Positions 44,041 to 53,830 of a DNA stretch of 64,000 nt are shown piece after piece. The position numbers were made by a program, and so were the translations under genes. Source of the stretch: Paracoccus bogoriensis (GTDB lineage Bacteria; Pseudomonadota; Alphaproteobacteria; Rhodobacterales; Rhodobacteraceae); contig NZ_JAHYSR010000003.1 of the NCBI RefSeq assembly GCF_019431455.1, positions 1-64,000 on the forward strand, in the 5' to 3' direction. A model generated the notes under the pieces. That model made no database searches and was not told where the DNA came from. It worked only from the letters and a program-made list of their open reading frames with translations. The first letter of the stretch is position 1, and the number at the start of each line of letters is the position of its first letter.

Positions 44041-44670
44041 ATGAGCAAGAACGACCCGTTCGGTTTCGACATTTCCGCCGCCAAGGACAAGAAACGCAAG
44101 GCCAGGGGGCGGCGCGGTATGTCGGGCGCGTTCGAGACATCGACCCGGATCTGCGATCGCGAGGGCTGCGACAAGCCGGGCCAGTATCGGGCGCCCAAGA
44201 ATCCGCGCAACCTTGATGACTATTTCTGGTTCTGCAAGGAGCATGTCCGCGAATACAACGCGAACTGGAATTACTTTCAGGGCCAGTCCGAAGAGGAATT
44301 CCAGAAATTCATCGACAATGCGACCGTCTGGGAACGTCCGACCAAGCCCTTTGGTCGCGCGGCGCAGGAACAGAAATGGGCGCGCCATGGCGTCAGCGAC
44401 CCGCTGGAGATCCTGGGCGCGAACGGCACCGCCCCCGAGGCCCGCGCGCAGGCCGCCGCCCGCAAGCTGCCCCCGACCGAGCGCCGCGCGCTGGACATTC
44501 TCGAGGCCAAGGATACCTGGACCCGCGCCGAGATCCGCAAGCAATACAAATCGCTGGTCAAGGATCTGCATCCCGACAGGAATGGCGGCGACCGTTCCGA
44601 CGAGGAGCGCCTGTCCGAGGTCGTCTGGGCCTGGGATCAGATCAAGGACAGCCGCTACATCCGCGACTGA
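44041..44670 (+). CDS. DnaJ-domain protein
   Basis: A 209-aa soluble protein. The C-terminal J domain (about 155-208) has the HPD tripeptide in LVKDLHPDRNGGD. The N-terminal part contains a conserved-looking block ICDREGCDKPGQYRAPKNPR with two Cys, and YFWFCKEHVREYNANWNYFQ with another Cys plus His, a possible zinc site. This class of J-protein, with a J domain at the C-terminus, is common in alphaproteobacteria. It probably recruits DnaK; the client is unknown. Confidence 0.88.
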   Translation: MSKNDPFGFDISAAKDKKRKARGRRGMSGAFETSTRICDREGCDKPGQYRAPKNPRNLDDYFWFCKEHVREYNANWNYFQGQSEEEFQKFIDNATVWERPTKPFGRAAQEQKWARHGVSDPLEILGANGTAPEARAQAAARKLPPTERRALDILEAKDTWTRAEIRKQYKSLVKDLHPDRNGGDRSDEERLSEVVWAWDQIKDSRYIRD

Positions 44671-44715
44671 ACGCCAACGGGGCACCGAATGCCGGCGGCC
44701 CCTCGGGGGTTTCTC

Positions 44716-46275
44716 TCAGGTCGTGCGACGCCGCCGCCAGCAAGAGACAGCCAGCGCCAGCGCGATCAGCACCAGCATCGGCGTGTCGCCCCAGGCCAGC
44801 CAGCGCGTCGGGGGCAGGGCGCCGGGCAGTGGCGCGTCGATCTTGCCCGCGACGTTCAGGGCAAGGCTGGCACGGATCCCGCCCCGTGCGTCGATCACCG
44901 CGCTGACACCGGTATTGGCGGCACGGATCATCGGCAGACCGGTCTCGATGCTGCGCAACCTTGCCTGGGCAAGGTGCTGGTATGGCCCCGAGATCGTGCC
45001 GAACCACGCATCGTTGGTGGCCTGGAGCAGCCAGCCGGGGCGGGTGTCCAGCGCGCGCAGATGCTGGGGAAAGATCGCCTCGTAGCAGATCAGCGGCTGA
45101 AAGTCGGGCGCGCCGGGGACGCTCATCGTCATGGGGCCGGGGCCGGGCGAATAGCCAAAACCCTGTTGCGCGGCAAAGGCACCGATGCCCAACCGCGCCA
45201 TCCGGTCGCCCCAGGGGATGTATTCGCCGAAGGGGACCAGGTGGAACTTGTCGTAGATTTCGCTGACCTCGCCACCCGGCTGGATCGTGGCGAGACTGTT
45301 GTAAAAGCGCGTCCCCTCGCGGCGCTGGATGCCCATGATCAGGGGGGCATCCGCGGCCTCGGACATGATGGGCAGGACTTCGCCCGCCTGATCCAGCAGG
45401 AAGTTCACCGCCGTTTCGGGCCAGATGACCAGATCGCGCGGGCCGGGTTCGGATGACAGGTCCAGCAGGCGGCGGAAGAAAACGGCCGCCCAGTCCGGAT
45501 CCCATTTCAGCGCCTGCGTGGCGTTCGGCTGGACGATGCGCAGCATCGTCGGCTCGTCCGGGGGCAAAGGCTGCGCCAGGCGCGCCTGCCCGCTGGCCCA
45601 ACTGCTCGCGATCAGGGCCGCGCCCAGGGCGGTGCCGGGAACGAAGCCCGCCAGCCTTGGGCGCACCGGGCGCCAGAGGATCGTCGGCAGGCATGCGACC
45701 GCCAGCGTCAGGACCGACAGTCCAAGCGCGCCGAAGGTCGCCGCCATCTGCGCCGCAGGCGTTCCGATCCAGACATGGCCGGTCAGCGCCCAGGGAAAGC
45801 CGGTCAGGATCCAGCCGCGCAGCCAGTCCGACAGCGCCAGCGCCGCCGCCATGGCCAGCGCGCGGCGTCGCCAATCGGCGGTCAGCCTTGCCGCCGCCCA
45901 GACCGGAATCGCCCAGAACAGCCCGCCGCCAAGCGCCATCAGGATCAGCGCGAAAGGCGCCATCCAGCCGTGAATTTCGGGCTGGACCAGAAAGGGCTCG
46001 ACGATCCAGAACAGGCCAAGGGCGAACCAGCCCACGCCAGCCGCCAGCGCGTGCCAGAAGGCTGCGGCGGGGCGGGCGCGGGCCAGCCGCCACAGGATCA
46101 GCGCCAATGCGCAGAGCGTCGCGCCCCAGACGCCGAAAGGCGCCAACCCAAGTGCGGCGATCGCGCCGAGGGCCAGATCGGGCAGAAGCTGCCTGACAGG
46201 AGGGCGGCCCCGGCGGTGAAGCCGGGGCGGATGCAGGGCGGTGCGTCGTGCGGGTCGCCTTGCCGGTCCCGCCAT
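44716..46275 (-). CDS. lnt: Apolipoprotein N-acyltransferase
   Basis: Inner-membrane enzyme for the last step of lipoprotein maturation; 519 aa. Several N-terminal membrane helices (about 28-210) precede a nitrilase-like domain. The Glu-Lys-Cys triad is in LVIWPETAV, YDKFHLVPFGEYIP and LICYEAIFP. A last helix ends the protein. ATG 46275 shares one base with the helicase stop (TGATG); GTG 46278 is an alternative. Coupling to the helicase gene is evident. Confidence 0.94.
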   Translation of the reverse strand: MAGPARRPARRTALHPPRLHRRGRPPVRQLLPDLALGAIAALGLAPFGVWGATLCALALILWRLARARPAAAFWHALAAGVGWFALGLFWIVEPFLVQPEIHGWMAPFALILMALGGGLFWAIPVWAAARLTADWRRRALAMAAALALSDWLRGWILTGFPWALTGHVWIGTPAAQMAATFGALGLSVLTLAVACLPTILWRPVRPRLAGFVPGTALGAALIASSWASGQARLAQPLPPDEPTMLRIVQPNATQALKWDPDWAAVFFRRLLDLSSEPGPRDLVIWPETAVNFLLDQAGEVLPIMSEAADAPLIMGIQRREGTRFYNSLATIQPGGEVSEIYDKFHLVPFGEYIPWGDRMARLGIGAFAAQQGFGYSPGPGPMTMSVPGAPDFQPLICYEAIFPQHLRALDTRPGWLLQATNDAWFGTISGPYQHLAQARLRSIETGLPMIRAANTGVSAVIDARGGIRASLALNVAGKIDAPLPGALPPTRWLAWGDTPMLVLIALALAVSCWRRRRTT

Positions 46276-48413
46276 CACGCCTCGGCGTTGCCCGCCTCTG
46301 CGGGGGCGCTGTCGGAAGCCGCATCCTCGGCCTTGGCGGCGGGTTTGCGGCGGCTGCGGGTCTTGGGTGCGGGCTTTTCGCTCTCGGCTTGCGGCTCGGC
46401 TGGCGCCTCGGCGGTACCGGCCTTCTTGCGCGAGCGGCGGGCGGGCGCCTTGGGCTCGGCCGGCTCGCTGGCCTGACTGGCCTCGGCCAACTCGGTTTCG
46501 GCCTCGGCCTCGGGCTTGGCCTTGCGGCTTCTCGACGATCGGGGCCTGGCCACCGCGGCATCCGCCGAATCCGTATCCGTCGCTTCGGCCTTCTTGCGGC
46601 GTCTGCGGGGCTTGGCGGGGCTGGCTTCGGACGCCTCGGGCTGGACTTCCGGCGCGGCGGGTGTGGGGGCGGGGGCTTCAGGCTGCATCTCGACCGGCAA
46701 GTCAGACTTTGCCTCGGTCTGAGGCTGCGCCTCGGCCTCGGGCTGGGTCTCGACCGGGGTTTCGGCCATCTTTTCCGAGGATTCACGGCCGCGCGTCCGG
46801 CTGCGCGAACGACGCGATGAGGTCTTTTCCAGAGCCTCTTCGCCAGCCGGTTCGGCTTTGATCTGTGCAGCCTCGACTGCTTCTGTCAGATCGACGGGTG
46901 TGTCGCTGCTGTCCCTGGCGCTGTCCTCGACGCTGGGGCTGCTGCGCAGTTCGACCAGCATGAAGCCGGGGATGTGATCGCCCATCCCGACGATGCGTGG
47001 GCCGCGATCCTGACCGCCCTGACGCAAACGCCGATCATCACGACGGCCTTCGCGCCGGTCGTCACGGTGCTCGTCGCGCGGCTGGGGCGCGGCGGCGCGC
47101 TTGACCGGGGCCGCAGCCTCGGGCGCAGCCTCGGCGCGTGGAGCGGGTTTCGACACGGATTCGGCGCGGAAGCCGCCGCTGCGCTGGCGTCGCGAACGGC
47201 TGCTGCCGGTGCGCTCATCGCGTTCGGCGCCGCGCGGTTCGGAACGCTCGGGGAAGGTGCCGAAGCCCTCGGGCAGGGAGGCACGGGGCAGGGTCTTGTT
47301 CACGAGGCTTTCGATCGCGGTCAGGTATTTGTCGTCCGAAGGCGTGGCGATGCTGATTGCGGTGCCCGGGCGCCCGGCGCGGCCGGTGCGGCCGATCCGG
47401 TGAACATAATCCTCGGCATGGCTGGGCAGGTCGTAGTTGAAGACATGGCTGACCGCCGGGATATCCAGTCCGCGCGCGGCCACGTCCGAGGCGACCAAGA
47501 GCCGCAGCTTGCCGTCGCGGAACGCCTCCAGCGTGCGGGTCCGCTGGCTCTGGTCCAGATCGCCATGGATGGGAGCCGCGTCATAACCGTGCTTGGCCAG
47601 CGACTTGGACAGGATGTCCACGTCGGTCTTGCGGTTGCAGAAGATGATTGCGTTGGTGAGGCCCTCGCCCTCGGCGTCGATCAGGGCGCGCAGCAGGTCG
47701 CGCTTCTGCTTGGCGGCCATGTCGCGGCGGGTGGGGGTCAGTTCGATCAGGCGCTGCGTGATCGTCTCGGAGGTGGTGGCCTGGCGCGCGATCTCGATGC
47801 GCGCGGGCGCGTGCAGGAAGGTGTTGGTGATGCGCTCGATCTCGGGGGCCATGGTGGCGCTGAAGAACAGCGTCTGGCGGGTGAAGGGCGTCAGCTGGAA
47901 GATCCGCTCGATATCCGGGATGAAGCCCATGTCCAGCATCCGGTCGGCCTCGTCCACGACCATGATCTGCACGCCGGTCAGCAACAGCTTGCCACGCTCG
48001 AAATGATCCAGCAGGCGGCCGGGCGTGGCGATCAGCACATCGACGCCGCGGTCGATCAGCTTGTCCTGTTCGCCGAAGCTGACACCGCCGATCAGCAGCG
48101 CCTTGGTCAGGCGGGTATGCTTGGCATAAATGTCGAAATTCTCGGCGACCTGCGCGGCCAGTTCCCGCGTCGGGCACAGCACCAGCGACCGCGGCATCCG
48201 CGCGCGGGCGCGGCCTCGGCCCAGAAGCGTGATCATCGGCAACGTGAAGCTGGCGGTCTTGCCGGTTCCGGTCTGCGCGATCCCCAGCACGTCTCGGCCT
48301 TCCAGCGCCGGGGGAATAGCGCCCTGCTGGATCGGGGTCGGCGTCTCGTAGCCCGCCTCGGCGATGGCCTGGAGAACCTTGGGATCGAGCTTCAGATCGG
48401 AGAATTTGGTCAT
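46275..48413 (-). CDS. DEAD-box RNA helicase with long low-complexity C-terminus
   Basis: A 712-aa RhlE-like helicase. The core (1-380) has AQTGTGKT (motif I), PTRELAAQ (Ia), VDEADRMLD (II), FSATM (III), HGDLDQSQR (IV) and HRIGRTGRAG (VI). After about residue 390 comes a 320-residue tail rich in Arg/Ser, then Ala/Glu/Pro/Lys blocks with repeated RRSRSRTR, RRRRKK, RSSRSRK and RRSRKK patches. Such tails bind RNA or ribosomes and can drive phase separation. ATG 48413 is chosen because MTKFSDLKLDP is the family start. Followed by lnt. Confidence 0.93.
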   Translation of the reverse strand: MTKFSDLKLDPKVLQAIAEAGYETPTPIQQGAIPPALEGRDVLGIAQTGTGKTASFTLPMITLLGRGRARARMPRSLVLCPTRELAAQVAENFDIYAKHTRLTKALLIGGVSFGEQDKLIDRGVDVLIATPGRLLDHFERGKLLLTGVQIMVVDEADRMLDMGFIPDIERIFQLTPFTRQTLFFSATMAPEIERITNTFLHAPARIEIARQATTSETITQRLIELTPTRRDMAAKQKRDLLRALIDAEGEGLTNAIIFCNRKTDVDILSKSLAKHGYDAAPIHGDLDQSQRTRTLEAFRDGKLRLLVASDVAARGLDIPAVSHVFNYDLPSHAEDYVHRIGRTGRAGRPGTAISIATPSDDKYLTAIESLVNKTLPRASLPEGFGTFPERSEPRGAERDERTGSSRSRRQRSGGFRAESVSKPAPRAEAAPEAAAPVKRAAAPQPRDEHRDDRREGRRDDRRLRQGGQDRGPRIVGMGDHIPGFMLVELRSSPSVEDSARDSSDTPVDLTEAVEAAQIKAEPAGEEALEKTSSRRSRSRTRGRESSEKMAETPVETQPEAEAQPQTEAKSDLPVEMQPEAPAPTPAAPEVQPEASEASPAKPRRRRKKAEATDTDSADAAVARPRSSRSRKAKPEAEAETELAEASQASEPAEPKAPARRSRKKAGTAEAPAEPQAESEKPAPKTRSRRKPAAKAEDAASDSAPAEAGNAEA

Positions 48414-48610
48414 TCGGGGCTTTCTCTGGTTCGGCACCATCCGTGTGCCGCGTTCCCTGCCGGTGGTGCCCGGATGGCACCATCGCAACATGTGTCAGGG
48501 ACGCATGTTCGGACGCCCCGCCTTGGCCCGCCGGATACGGGTCAGCCGTCCCTAGACCAGAGCTGGTCGCAGGTCAAGAAATCTGCGCCAGAGGCCGCCT
48601 TGGGCTGGTC

Positions 48611-49732
48611 CTACGGCTCGGGGAAGGGCGGGCCGAAAAGCGGCGGGTCGATCCCTTCCAGGGTCAGGCCGCGCGGCGTGATGATCCTGGTTTCGACATG
48701 GCGCACGCGCAGATCGACAGGGCGGCCGTCGGGATGGGCGGGGAGCAGGTCGGCCATGCGTGCCACCTGCGGCACGGTCGGTTCGATCGGGCCGTGGATC
48801 TCGGCGCGAATCACCATGCGGTCGGACAGGCCGAAGATTTGCAGGCTGTCCACCTGACTGCCCTCCAGATCGACCAGGGCCTCGCTCAGCGTGGCGCGGA
48901 CGCGGTTTTCATAGACCCGTTCCGTCACAGTCGAGCGCAGATTGGCCGCAAGCCACAGCCCCAGAAGGACAAGGACCGCGATGCTGCCGATATGGCGGCG
49001 CAGGAACTGGAACGCGGTCACGTCATCGCCATCATTGTCGCGCGCATAGCCGCGCACCCAAAGCACCACGGCGGCCGCGAACTGGATCGCCACGATATTC
49101 GTCAGCGCCAGCAGCGCCGCGCCAAGCGATGCGTCATATTCCCCCCGCGTCAGCAGGATCGCCGAGGAGGCCAGCGGCGGCACCAGCGCGGTGGCGATGG
49201 CCACGCCCACGAAGCCCGCAGCGATCCGGGGCGAGACGGTCGCATAGGCCCCCGCCGCGCCCCCGGCGAGCGCGATGAACAGATCGAAGCTGTTGGGCGC
49301 GGTGCGCGACCGGATCTCGTCTGTGATGGGGACCAGGGGATGCAGCCAGCCCACTGCCGCCGCGATCGCATAGACCACGACGCCCCCCGCCAGAAGCGCC
49401 AGAAAGGACTTGCGGAACAGCGGCCAGTCCCCGTCGGTGATGGCCAAGGCCACCCCCATGATCGGCCCCAGCAGCAGCGCCACGATCATCGCCCCGATCA
49501 CCACCGCCGGGCTGTCGGCCAGCAGGCCGTAGCTGGCGATCACCGCTGCCATGGCGTTCATGAACAGATAGCCCGGCGTGGTCAGCGCGGCCAGGCGGAT
49601 GGCGACACGGTGGCGGTTGTGATCGGCACGGCGACGTTCCGCCACGGCCAGGGGGGTGTCGTCATCGGGCTCGGGGCGAGCATCGCCCGAAGAGTCGGTC
49701 GAGGGGCGGGCAAAGGAGTTCGCTTCGGTCAT
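48611..49732 (-). CDS. DUF389 (TIGR00341-like) membrane protein
   Basis: A 373-aa protein with a hydrophilic N-terminus, about six to seven membrane helices (about 48-255) and a soluble C-terminal domain. The core LADSPAVVIGAMIVALLLGP with GVALAITDGD is the DUF389 signature, followed by GFVGVAIATALVPPLASSAI. Function is unestablished. ATG 49732 is preferred over the longer frame, which would run into the argS promoter region. Confidence 0.88.
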   Translation of the reverse strand: MTEANSFARPSTDSSGDARPEPDDDTPLAVAERRRADHNRHRVAIRLAALTTPGYLFMNAMAAVIASYGLLADSPAVVIGAMIVALLLGPIMGVALAITDGDWPLFRKSFLALLAGGVVVYAIAAAVGWLHPLVPITDEIRSRTAPNSFDLFIALAGGAAGAYATVSPRIAAGFVGVAIATALVPPLASSAILLTRGEYDASLGAALLALTNIVAIQFAAAVVLWVRGYARDNDGDDVTAFQFLRRHIGSIAVLVLLGLWLAANLRSTVTERVYENRVRATLSEALVDLEGSQVDSLQIFGLSDRMVIRAEIHGPIEPTVPQVARMADLLPAHPDGRPVDLRVRHVETRIITPRGLTLEGIDPPLFGPPFPEP

Positions 49733-49875
49733 GAACGCTTTGCATCTGGTTGAGAGGTCAGGATCGCGTCCCCAAGCGCGCAATGGGCTCTGGGGTTCCC
49801 GGCGGCGGACTCCAAAGGTTGACCTTTCGTCCCTGGCGTCGTTTAGGTGACGGTCGGAACCAGCCGGGGACACCG

Positions 49876-51618
49876 ATGAACCTGTTCAACGATATCCGCG
49901 CCATCGTCATCGAGGCGCTGAACGCCATGGCCGAGGCGGGCGAACTGCCCCAGGGGCTGGACCTGTCCAATGTCGCGGTCGAGCCGCCGCGCGATCCGGC
50001 GCATGGCGACATGGCCACCAATGCCGCGATGGTGCTGGCCAGGTCCGCCGCAATGAAGCCGCGCGACATCGCCGACAGGCTGGCCGCGCGCCTGACCGAT
50101 CCGCGCATCTCTGCAGCCGAGGTCGCCGGCCCGGGCTTTCTGAACCTGCGCCTGGCGCCCGTGGTCTGGCATGACGTGGTGCGCGCCGCTCTGCGGCAGG
50201 GCGTCGATTTCGGCCGCTCGGACATGGGCGCGGGTTTGCGGGTCAATGTGGAGTTCGTCAGCGCCAACCCGACCGGCCCGATGCATGTGGGCCATGTGCG
50301 CGGCGCGGTCTTTGGCGATGCGCTGGCCCGGCTTCTGGCCTTTTCCGGCCATGATGTGACGCGCGAATACTACATCAATGACGGCGGCGCGCAGGTCGAT
50401 GTGCTGGCGCGCTCGGCCTATGAGCGTTACCGCGAGGCGCACGGGCTGGAGCCCGAGATCCGCGAGGGCCTTTATCCCGGCGATTACCTGATCCCGGTCG
50501 GCGAGGCGCTCAAGGAGAAATACGGCGACAGCCTGCTGGACCGCCCCGAAGAGGAATGGCTGGCCGAGATCCGCGATTTCGCGACCGAATGCATGATGGC
50601 GATGATCCGCGAGGATCTGGCCCTGCTGGGCGTGCAGATGGATGTCTATTCCAGCGAAAAGGCGCTTTACGGCACGGGCCGGATCGAGGCCGCGATCAAG
50701 CAGCTGGAAAGTCAGGGCCTGATCTATCGCGGCGTGCTGGAACCCCCCAAGGGCAAGCTGCCCGAGGATTGGGAAGCGCGCGAGCAGCTGCTGTTCCGCT
50801 CTACTGCCCATGGCGATGACGTGGACCGGCCGATCCAGAAGTCGGATGGCTCATGGACTTATTTCGCGCCCGACATCGCCTATCACTGGGACAAGATCGA
50901 CCGCGGCTTCGACCAGCTCATCGACGTGTTCGGTGCCGACCATGGCGGCTATGTCAAGCGGATGAACGCGGCGGTCAAGGCGCTGTCGAACGGCCGCGTG
51001 CCGCTGGACATCAAGCTGGTGCAGCTGGTCAAGCTGTTCAAGAACGGCGAGCCGTTCAAGATGTCCAAGCGCGCGGGCACCTTCGTCACCCTGCGCGACG
51101 TGGTCGAGGAGGCGGGGCCCGACGTGACCCGCTTCATCATGCTGACGCGCAAGAACGACGCGGCGCTGGATTTCGACTTTGCCAAGGTGCTGGAACAGTC
51201 CAAGGACAACCCGGTCTGGTATGTGCAATACGCCAATGCGCGGATCAATTCGGTTCTGCGCCGGGCGCGCGAGGCAGGAATCGATGTGGACGATTCGACC
51301 CTCGCCGCCGCCGACCTGACCACTTTGGCCCATCCGGCCGAACTGGCCTTGGCTGCCAGGCTGGCCGAATGGCCGCGCCTTGTCGAACACGCCGCCCGCG
51401 CGCACGAGCCGCATCGCGTCGCGTTCTTCCTTTATGAGATCGCCTCCGACCTTCATTCGCTGTGGAATCGCGGCAATGACGAGCCAGCCTTGCGCTTCGT
51501 GCAAGAGGGCGACGCGGCAACGACCCAGGGAAAAATCGCACTGGTCCGAGCGGTTGGCGTTGTTATTTCAAGCGGTCTGGGTATTCTTGGCGTCACCCCG
51601 ATGGACGAGATGCGCTGA
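49876..51618 (+). CDS. argS: Arginyl-tRNA synthetase
   Basis: Class I synthetase, 580 aa. The N-terminal Arg-tRNA-synt N domain is followed by the HIGH-like motif [18 protein letters not shown], the KMSK-like motif [14 protein letters not shown] and the C-terminal DALR anticodon domain. GGGGACACCG precedes ATG 49876. It is followed by the SPOR-nagZ-scpAB run. Confidence 0.97.
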   Translation: MNLFNDIRAIVIEALNAMAEAGELPQGLDLSNVAVEPPRDPAHGDMATNAAMVLARSAAMKPRDIADRLAARLTDPRISAAEVAGPGFLNLRLAPVVWHDVVRAALRQGVDFGRSDMGAGLRVNVEFVSANPTGPMHVGHVRGAVFGDALARLLAFSGHDVTREYYINDGGAQVDVLARSAYERYREAHGLEPEIREGLYPGDYLIPVGEALKEKYGDSLLDRPEEEWLAEIRDFATECMMAMIREDLALLGVQMDVYSSEKALYGTGRIEAAIKQLESQGLIYRGVLEPPKGKLPEDWEAREQLLFRSTAHGDDVDRPIQKSDGSWTYFAPDIAYHWDKIDRGFDQLIDVFGADHGGYVKRMNAAVKALSNGRVPLDIKLVQLVKLFKNGEPFKMSKRAGTFVTLRDVVEEAGPDVTRFIMLTRKNDAALDFDFAKVLEQSKDNPVWYVQYANARINSVLRRAREAGIDVDDSTLAAADLTTLAHPAELALAARLAEWPRLVEHAARAHEPHRVAFFLYEIASDLHSLWNRGNDEPALRFVQEGDAATTQGKIALVRAVGVVISSGLGILGVTPMDEMR

Positions 51619-51684
51619 CCAACAGCCACGGCCCGGGGTGCGAGCAGGCAGAATGAATCCGGATCAACCGGCGGGCAGGCAGAT

Positions 51685-52815
51685 ATGGCAGTGATGGATT
51701 TCCGCGAAGGCGGCTATGTTTTCTCGCGTCACAAGGTGAAACGGGAATTTGCATATGATCAGGCCGCTTCGGGCCAGCGTCCGGGGCGCCAGCCCGGCCA
51801 GGACGGGGCGCTGCCTCAGGGCGACGGCCTGTCCGCGCGACTGGCGCGCGTCACGCATTACATGGGCGCGGTGGCCTCGGTCGGGCTGATGGTCGGGCTG
51901 ATCGCCTGGGGCTGGCAGCTTGTGTCGCGCGACGTATCGGGCGTGCCGATCATCCGCGCCATCGAAGGCGAGGCCCGCACCGCCCCCGAGGAACCGGGCG
52001 GCCGCCTGACGCCCCATACCGGACTTGCCGTCAACAGTGTCGCCGGAGGCGAGGCGCCGGCCCCGACCCAGCAGGTCGCCATCGCGCCCTCGCCCGTCGA
52101 TCTGGCACCCGATGACCTGCCGATGGGCGCGCTTGGCGCGACTGCACGCGAACCCTCGCACCAGACCGAAACGCCGCTGACCTTCTCGGGCGAGCCGATC
52201 ATGCCGCTGTCGGATGCCGAGGCGCGCGCCCTGGCCGAGGCCGAGGCTGCCGCCGCCGCCGAACGCGCACTGGCCGATCAGGCCGTGGCCGATGCCCCCA
52301 TTCTCGACGCGCCGGCCAGCGAGGGCCCTGTCACCGGCGTCGTCACCGACGAAACCGGCGCCCCGGCACAGGCGACCGCCATCGCCGAGGCGCTGGCCAT
52401 GGCCCAGGCCGAAGCCAATCCCGCCATCCTTGTGGCCAGCGCCCGCCCGGCGCCGCGTCCCCGCGTGACGCGGGTGGCCGCCTCGGCACCCGCCGCCGCC
52501 CCGGCCGCCGCATCGGCCTCATCGCAGGCACAGACCCAGCCTGCCCCCGTTCAGGCGGCCAGCAGCGCCAGCGGTCCGGTCGTCCAGGTCGGCGCCTTCG
52601 ACAGCAACGCCATCGCCCAGGGCGAATGGTCGCGTCTGACCGGCCGTCACGGATCGCTGTTTGCAGGCAAATCCCCGGTGATCCAGCAACATCAGGCCAA
52701 TGGCCGCACCTTCTGGCGGTTGCGCGTTGCAGGCTTTGCCAGCATCAGCGAGGCGCGACAGTTCTGCTCGGCCCTGCAATCGGCTGGCACCGATTGCCTG
52801 GCCATCGGCCAGTAA
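51685..52815 (+). CDS. SPOR-domain inner-membrane protein
   Basis: A 376-aa bitopic protein. The cytoplasmic N-terminus (1-58) is followed by one membrane helix (about 59-79, MGAVASVGLMVGLIAWGWQL). A long Ala/Pro-rich periplasmic linker with low-complexity runs (about 175-290) leads to a C-terminal SPOR domain (about 298-376, PVVQVGAFDSNAIAQGEWSR ... GRTFWRLRVAGF). SPOR domains bind denuded glycans at the septum, so a division role is likely. nagZ starts 1 bp downstream. Confidence 0.9.
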   Translation: MAVMDFREGGYVFSRHKVKREFAYDQAASGQRPGRQPGQDGALPQGDGLSARLARVTHYMGAVASVGLMVGLIAWGWQLVSRDVSGVPIIRAIEGEARTAPEEPGGRLTPHTGLAVNSVAGGEAPAPTQQVAIAPSPVDLAPDDLPMGALGATAREPSHQTETPLTFSGEPIMPLSDAEARALAEAEAAAAAERALADQAVADAPILDAPASEGPVTGVVTDETGAPAQATAIAEALAMAQAEANPAILVASARPAPRPRVTRVAASAPAAAPAAASASSQAQTQPAPVQAASSASGPVVQVGAFDSNAIAQGEWSRLTGRHGSLFAGKSPVIQQHQANGRTFWRLRVAGFASISEARQFCSALQSAGTDCLAIGQ

Positions 52816-52816
52816 C

Positions 52817-53806
52817 GTGGCCCATAACGCGACCATTCTGGGCGGCATCGCCGGGACGGTGCTGTCGCCCGACGAGGCGGCCTTTTTCCGCGAGGCCGAT
52901 CCCTGGGGCTTCATCCTCTTTGCCCGCAATGTCGAAACGCCCGACCAGTTGCGCCGCCTGACCGGTGATCTGCGCGAGGCCGTAGGCCGCGATTGCATCA
53001 TCACCGTCGATCAGGAGGGCGGGCGCGTCCAGCGCCTGCGCGCCCCGCACTGGACCGAATGGCCCGCGCCGCTGTCGCAGGCGGCGGCGGGGCCGCGCGC
53101 GATGTGGCTGCGTTATCACCTGATCGGGCAGGAATTGCGCGCGGTGGGCATCGATTCGAATTGCGCGCCAACGCTGGACGTGGCACGGGACGCGACCCAT
53201 CCCTTCCTGCGCGACCGCTGCCTTGGCTCTGACCCCGCACGAATCGCGGAACTGGGCCGTGCGGCGGCAGAGGGGTTGCTGGCGGCAGGCGTCTTGCCCG
53301 TGATGAAGCACATGCCCGGCCATGGCGGCGCGCAGATCGACAGCCATCATGGCCTGCCCGAGGTCGCGGCGGATCTGGACGCGCTGGACGCGCTGGATTT
53401 CGCGCCCTTCCGCGCGCTGGCCGACCTGCCGATGGGCATGACCGCCCATATCCGTTTCGCCGCGCTGGATTCCGCGCCTGCCACGCAATCGGCGTGCGTG
53501 ATCGGGCTGATCCGCGACCGGATTGGGTTCGACGGGCTGCTGATGACTGACGACATCACGATGAACGCCCTGCCGGGGACACATGCCGAACGCGCCGCGG
53601 CCTCGATCGCTGCGGGCTGCGATCTGGTGCTGCACTGCAACGGAGACATCGCGCAGATGGCCCCCGTCGTCGCCGCCGCAGGCGCGATGAGCACAAGCGC
53701 GATGCGCCGCGCCGATGCTGCCCTGGCCTTGCGCCGCGACCCGAAGCCCGCCGACCTGCCCGCCCTGCACGCGGAATGGCGCGCGCTGACCCAAGCCGTG
53801 GCTTGA
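52817..53806 (+). CDS. nagZ: Beta-N-acetylhexosaminidase (peptidoglycan recycling)
   Basis: Glycoside hydrolase family 3 enzyme, 329 aa, removing GlcNAc from anhydromuropeptides in the cytoplasm. Motifs: VDQEGGRVQRL, VLPVMKHMPGHGGAQIDSHH with the catalytic-loop Asp/His, and the nucleophile in LLMTDDITMNAL. GTG 52817 directly after the SPOR gene stop gives the standard N-terminus. Links to the MltB-type and amino-sugar genes elsewhere in the window are through one pathway. Confidence 0.95.
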   Translation: MAHNATILGGIAGTVLSPDEAAFFREADPWGFILFARNVETPDQLRRLTGDLREAVGRDCIITVDQEGGRVQRLRAPHWTEWPAPLSQAAAGPRAMWLRYHLIGQELRAVGIDSNCAPTLDVARDATHPFLRDRCLGSDPARIAELGRAAAEGLLAAGVLPVMKHMPGHGGAQIDSHHGLPEVAADLDALDALDFAPFRALADLPMGMTAHIRFAALDSAPATQSACVIGLIRDRIGFDGLLMTDDITMNALPGTHAERAAASIAAGCDLVLHCNGDIAQMAPVVAAAGAMSTSAMRRADAALALRRDPKPADLPALHAEWRALTQAVA

Positions 53807-53830
53807 CAGCGCGGCACCAAGGCCGGACCC

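Noticed and set aside
44642..46786. 714-codon minus frame rich in Pro/Arg overlapping lnt and the helicase tail
   Set aside because: Out-of-frame reading of two genes with clear motifs in the other frame.
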